From Psilocybe azurescens (taxonomy: Eukaryota > Basidiomycota > Agaricomycetes > Agaricales > Agrocybaceae): DNA of 64,000 bases. Positions 59,960-64,000 of the stretch are shown one piece after another (the stretch's first letter is position 1; the number at the start of each line of letters is the position of its first letter). The notes under the pieces are model-generated. The model was not told the DNA's origin. It saw nothing but the letters and a program-made list of their open reading frames with translations, and searched no databases. A program made the position numbers and the translations under genes. The DNA is taken from NCBI GenBank assembly GCA_023853785.1, contig JAJIRX010000533.1, positions 744,001-808,000 on the forward strand. The letters run 5' to 3'.

Positions 59960-62295
59960 ATGGATGTAGCCCTCTCTATCCTAGCCGGCCTTGGCCTGCG
60001 TATCTTCCTTGTCTTTCCTACTAATGCAGACCCCTCGAACAAACTAACAACCGCCATCCTTGGTCTATGGGAAGGCATTGTCCTTCATCAGGTCTCGGGT
60101 CGCTCAACATCCCCCAATCTCGATCATGTCCTCGCATATGGACTGCGCATCGTAATGGACCTTCTAGTCTCAAAAGATCTACAACGGATGGTTATGGTGT
60201 TATTATGGAGTGCCCTTGGTTCTGTTGCGTCGGAAGCCTTCGCCCCTCGCGCAAGTCTTCGCGCAGCCGTGAAGAAAGAACGAGAACGTCCAAGGGAGAG
60301 AAAACACAGGCATTCCCGTTCGAACCCAACCAACATTCCTATTCTATCTACACCATTGCCACCGCGAATCCGAGCGTACAGGGCTCCCAATCCAGGCCAA
60401 TCCTCTGTAACTCCGCTCCTTCCCGAGAACCCACCACCTCAATCTTTCACTTCAATATCTCCCTTAGACCGACCTCCTACTCCTCCAAGTTTCTTTTTGC
60501 AAGAAGAAACTATATATTCGCCCTCTCCGAAACCTGTACTGCTCCAAATCCACCATCCCGCAGAATCGTTGATCCACGACCACGATGCTCTTCCTGTTCG
60601 CCCTCGGTCCGGTCTTGCCTCCATTCTTGACCATTCTCCCGATCCAAATTCGCCCCTCCCTATTCCTAATCACCTTCCTACACCTCCAGACACGGCGATT
60701 CCCTCAGACGGTGTGAACGACCTTTCCAATAATGAGCCCTATCATGACAATCATATACCACGCTTTGAACACCAACTGTATACCATACCGGAGCTTTCAT
60801 CACCAGAGGACAACACCGCACCTCCAGCAACAGGTGATCAAGCATCTAATCTTTCCCATCCTACGGAAGATCGGCGTCAGGACCACGACAATGCTACCCA
60901 ACTACTTCATCCCACCGGCCTCGACACGACTGATATGCCTATTCCTGTTCCCAATTCTGAGCTTCGACGCACACCTCACAATACTGTGGTCAATTGGCTC
61001 ACGTCGCAATCGTCAAATATGAATGCTGAATCTATTTTCCCAAATCCATTCGCTACTACATCCTCCGAAGTCCCGGGTTCTCTGCCAGTGCTGCTTCGGC
61101 ACCAGGAATCTCTCTGGAATATACGTACGCCCACAGGCTCCAATTGTATCGTCATACAAGAGCACGTAGAAGGCATGAAGGGCATCGGGGACCCTGAGAC
61201 TATCCCTCATCCCAATAACGATGAAAGCGACCTTGATGAGCTTCTCACTCCCGGCACTCGAGATAGGCTCGAAATGGAAACAGATAACGAACACGACGCT
61301 GATCCCTTACTCACTCCCAAGCAAACGCAACACGACCTAGAAGACCAGCTATCTCCGTTGAGTCTAAACGTGAGATCTGCGCTGGGGCAGGATGCAGATT
61401 CTGATCCTCCTTCTGCACACTTTACTGGTCAGGATGGTGAAGCTGTTGCTGCCCAGCCCGCTTCGGATGTCATAGAAGACGAGTTCCAAGATGAGTTCCA
61501 GATGCCCGGGTCTTTGTCACAGAACATGCTCTTGCAACCACCGCTGCCACCTTCTGGACCTTTGTTCCGCGTGGTTTCTTCTCCACCGGAGTCACCCCAC
61601 CGCCCTCTCCATCGACCATTCTTTCTGATCTGAGCGATGCTTCCATCCTTTCCACCCGTGTTCCGACCAGGTTATATCTGCGCGCTGACCAACTGCGCCA
61701 AAAAGCTCGCGAAGAGGAAACTGCAAGAGCACAGTTGGAGGACCAGAGGAAACGCGCCGAAGGAGAGGGAAGGGTAATGGACGCCCTTGCTTTGAAGATC
61801 AAAATCCGAGAAATGGACGCTGAAGCATACAAGCTCCATGAAAAAGCAGCACGGAGATATTTCGTCGGTCAGTATCTTGATCCTTCCCCTCGCGGCCGTT
61901 TTAGGGCAAACATCTTATAATCGTCTAACGTCTATTGGATTTCCTGCGATACAGCCCGAAATACGCTTACGAAGTCAAACGAAATCGATGTACATGGCCT
62001 TCGTCCGCGTGAAGCTTTTGACCGTGTTGAGCGAGCAATCATCAAAGCCAGCGAGGAAAGACGCATGACCGTTCGTGTAATCGTTGGGAAGGGCAAACAC
62101 TCTGTCGATCAGAGGCCGACTCTCAAACCAGCTGTCCAGCGAGAGATGCAGAGGTATGCCAACTAGTCCAATTCGTTTTATAAGAAAGTTCCGACTGACA
62201 GCCTTGCTTGTAGGCTGGGAATCAAATGCGATGTTGATCTTCGCAATCAAGGCGTTCTAATCGTTTCATTACCTCCTCAGCCTTCTCGCCCTTGA
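59960..62295 (+). CDS. DUF1771-Smr domain protein with long disordered N-terminal region
   Basis: The first 100 residues are mostly hydrophobic helices (MDVALSILAGLGLRIFLVFP, then MVMVLLWSALGSVASEAF), suggesting membrane association. About 430 residues of Pro/Ser/Asp-rich disorder follow. Near the C-terminus a helical, charged segment (LRADQLRQKAREEETARAQL, then KIREMDAEAYKLHEKAARRY) matches DUF1771. The Smr domain follows: NEIDVHGLRPREAFDRVERA, VRVIVGKGKHSVDQRPTLKP and GIKCDVDLRNQGVLIVSLP. The HGL and GKG motifs are intact. Smr domains act as RNA or DNA endonucleases, some in ribosome-associated mRNA decay. Length is about 730 residues with two introns near the end. Four Cs at 61595-61598 need a fifth to join the disordered part to DUF1771. 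A membrane-like N-terminus is unusual for this family. Confidence 0.85.
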
Positions 62296-62512
62296 GCCAT
62301 CCTTTTCTTTCTGTCTTTCGTTTTCGGGAATTGGTCGTTAATTTAACGTGGTTGATATTGCTGTTGTTGTACGTTTTAGTAGGGTATCTATCTTTTGAAT
62401 AACGTGTACATTTACTGTAGAAACCTAGCATTTGTTTCTCTTTACATGCAACTCTTGGAAAATCGTACTTAAAGCTTTCGATGCCGACGGGTCAAACGGT
62501 TAAAAGAAAACG
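62296..62512. other. Convergent intergenic region
   Basis: About 215 bases between the stop codons of the Smr gene and the signal-peptide protein gene. No feature is visible. Confidence 0.4.
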
Positions 62513-63658
62513 TCACTCTTCAGTGCATAGCATATCCCAATAACGGAACAATGAGCTTTTAATCGAATCAGAGATCCAGGGTGTTGCAGAATCAACTGCG
62601 ATATTGAAAAAGAATTGTTGTGACCATTGAGTAGTATCAGATCCTTAATGAATTTGTTAAATGACAATCCCTTATAATTGCACGCGTGCAATGTTCGATA
62701 GACTAACCTTTGCCAAAACCGAAAACACGCAAAATAAGCCGTATTATACTTAGCTCGGGAAATATCAAGCGAATGACGGTAGAAAGCACGACGCCCACGA
62801 TGAGCGGATGGTGGTCCGCAATGTTGCCTAAAAGACATTGTGCACGTGCAATGGATTAGACCATGTATATTGAATACTATCATGTCGAACTATAAGCTCA
62901 ATAGTGACTACTCACCAATAACAAGAATGACATGTTGAATATGTGGCTTGACATGACTGAACTTCTGCCTTGCTTCGAATTCGGTGATACCCCAATTTTC
63001 ATAAACTAAGACCAATGCATCCTCGATCATGTCCAGGGCTCTAGTGACGCCGGCCTCGCGCACCTTGAAACGCTCCGTTTGGTCCTCTGGGAGTGGTTCT
63101 TGAAATTCTTCCATAAGCTGAGCGACTACTTTGTCAATCTCCTCCTTCAATTGTTCATATAGTTCAGTGATGTCCAAGTCCGACCGTCTGACCACTGAAC
63201 CGTCTTGAGCTTGAATGTCCGTTTGTAGTACAGCCGCACTATCAATGAGCCCCTTCATTCCTCGCCAGAGCTCCTCCATCCTCTCCTGCGGCACAGCGTC
63301 CTTGATAGATTGTCCTTTTAATGTCTTTACAAATCCCATTGCATTCTCTCCGAGTTTCTGTGCTGATTTCCAGAAATCGAAGTCCGGTGGGGGTGCATCA
63401 ATGCCAGCAGGTGCCAAATATGATTTATATGCCGCTGTGAGCCAAGAAACTGAGTATAAATTACTATTCACATATCGATGAGACTTACAAAAAGCTTTGG
63501 TCAAGCCTGTAGAAGGCGCACGAGCGCACTGTCATTGAGTAAGTTCTTCAAACAGGTTCGAGTGACAACGCACAGTTTTGTGAGCGGCTCGGGATAGCAT
63601 TAGCTCCAAGTAGCAAATACAAGAGGAAAATGTAGAATTGAAAGATATACAACTTCAT
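62513..63658 (-). CDS. Secreted or membrane protein with helical domain and C-terminal hydrophobic region
   Basis: The start at 63658 gives a signal peptide (YIFQFYIFLLYLLLGANAIP). Short exons lead to AYKSYLAPAGIDAPPPDFDF and a helical region of about 150 residues (MEELWRGMKGLIDSAAVLQ, ELYEQLKEEIDKVVAQLMEE, VTRALDMIEDALVLVYENWG). Then come a hydrophobic segment (LIVGVVLSTVIRLIFPEL), a basic/hydrophobic helix (IIRLILRVFGFGK) and a last exon ending DSIKSSLFRYWDMLCTEE. The total is about 270 residues. The C-terminal half loosely recalls mushroom IFI6/IFI27-like proteins, a helical region followed by a Gly/hydrophobic membrane part, but this is uncertain. The last intron and exon are inferred from splice signals. 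No function is known. Confidence 0.6.
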
Positions 63659-64000
63659 ACTCTTATTGGAAATAACGGGGGAAGGGAATACTTTGTGGCA
63701 AACGAACGAACGTAAGGTTACAAAACTATGTAGATTATATACAGAATCTGGACCGAATAAGGAATTTATCATTATGGATGTTAAGGTATTACTTGGGGCC
63801 GATTACCAACTAACGAGTAAAATCCAACATATCCCCTCAAACACAGGTGGTAATTGAGTAAAGCATACAAAAATAATCAAGGAATCAAATAAAATCATAA
63901 AAATGCGTATACAACATCTACCCCCTCAAGCTAAAATTCCTTCAGGGTACTTTGGAGAACCCAAGTGGTCGTCGTGATCTCGAGCGCAAGTGCATGATGA
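63659..64000. other. Right edge, intergenic
   Basis: About 340 AT-rich bases with the TATA box at 63735-63741. The word ACCCCCTCAAGCT at about 63920 resembles sequence found next to LTRs of some Copia elements, but no reverse transcriptase or LTR pair lies inside the window. Confidence 0.35.
63735..63741 (-). promoter_or_regulatory. TATA box of the signal-peptide protein gene
   Basis: TATATAA on the minus strand, about 77 bases upstream of the start codon at 63658. The position fits a core promoter. Confidence 0.5.

Overview
This window looks like an ordinary nuclear chromosome segment of a basidiomycete fungus, probably an agaricomycete. The coding content is eukaryotic: dynactin p25, TRAPPC11, mitochondrial Hsp70, 40S ribosomal protein S0, UBL5/Hub1 and a division-1 chitin synthase. 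Genes are dense and carry many short GT-AG introns of about 45-75 bases. F-box, paraoxonase-like and Cys-rich secreted proteins are of fungal type. Family assignments come from reading the translated exons; no database search was run.

Layout. 1-9.6 kb is gene-poor: a small hypothetical gene, UBL5, a decayed PIF1/Helitron-type helicase and an uncertain membrane-protein region. 9.6-16.3 kb holds TRAPPC11 and an uncharacterised 508-residue protein. 16.3-18.4 kb is an AT-rich, repeat-bearing island that looks inserted. 18.5-29.1 kb holds an omega-type glutathione transferase, a large alpha/beta-hydrolase, an APH-fold kinase, mitochondrial Hsp70 and a Cys-rich secreted protein. 30.6-39 kb holds dynactin subunit 5 and a TMEM70-like protein (head to head), an isocitrate-lyase/PEP-mutase family enzyme, an FAD monooxygenase and ribosomal protein S0. 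39.1-49.6 kb holds two tandem paraoxonase-like genes, bleomycin hydrolase, a membrane-anchored unknown and a possible R3H protein. 50.6-63.7 kb holds an F-box gene, a J-domain protein, a 59-residue basic protein, chitin synthase, a DUF1771-Smr protein and a signal-peptide protein.

These are mostly unrelated housekeeping genes. Functional links are local: mitochondrial Hsp70, the TMEM70-like protein and the J-domain protein could all act at mitochondria, and chitin synthase acts at the cell surface. I see no biosynthetic gene cluster, CRISPR array, tRNA or rRNA.

The strongest window-wide signal is technical. At least 21 reading-frame breaks in about 14 genes, including mitochondrial Hsp70 and ribosomal protein S0, all sit at short runs of one base and are restored by changing the run by a single base, nearly always by adding one. 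This fits homopolymer errors in the assembly better than gene decay, so the affected genes are annotated as functional. No convincing new biological system was found. The best candidates for novelty are the AT-rich island, the Cys-rich secreted protein, the 59-residue basic protein and several lineage-restricted unknowns.
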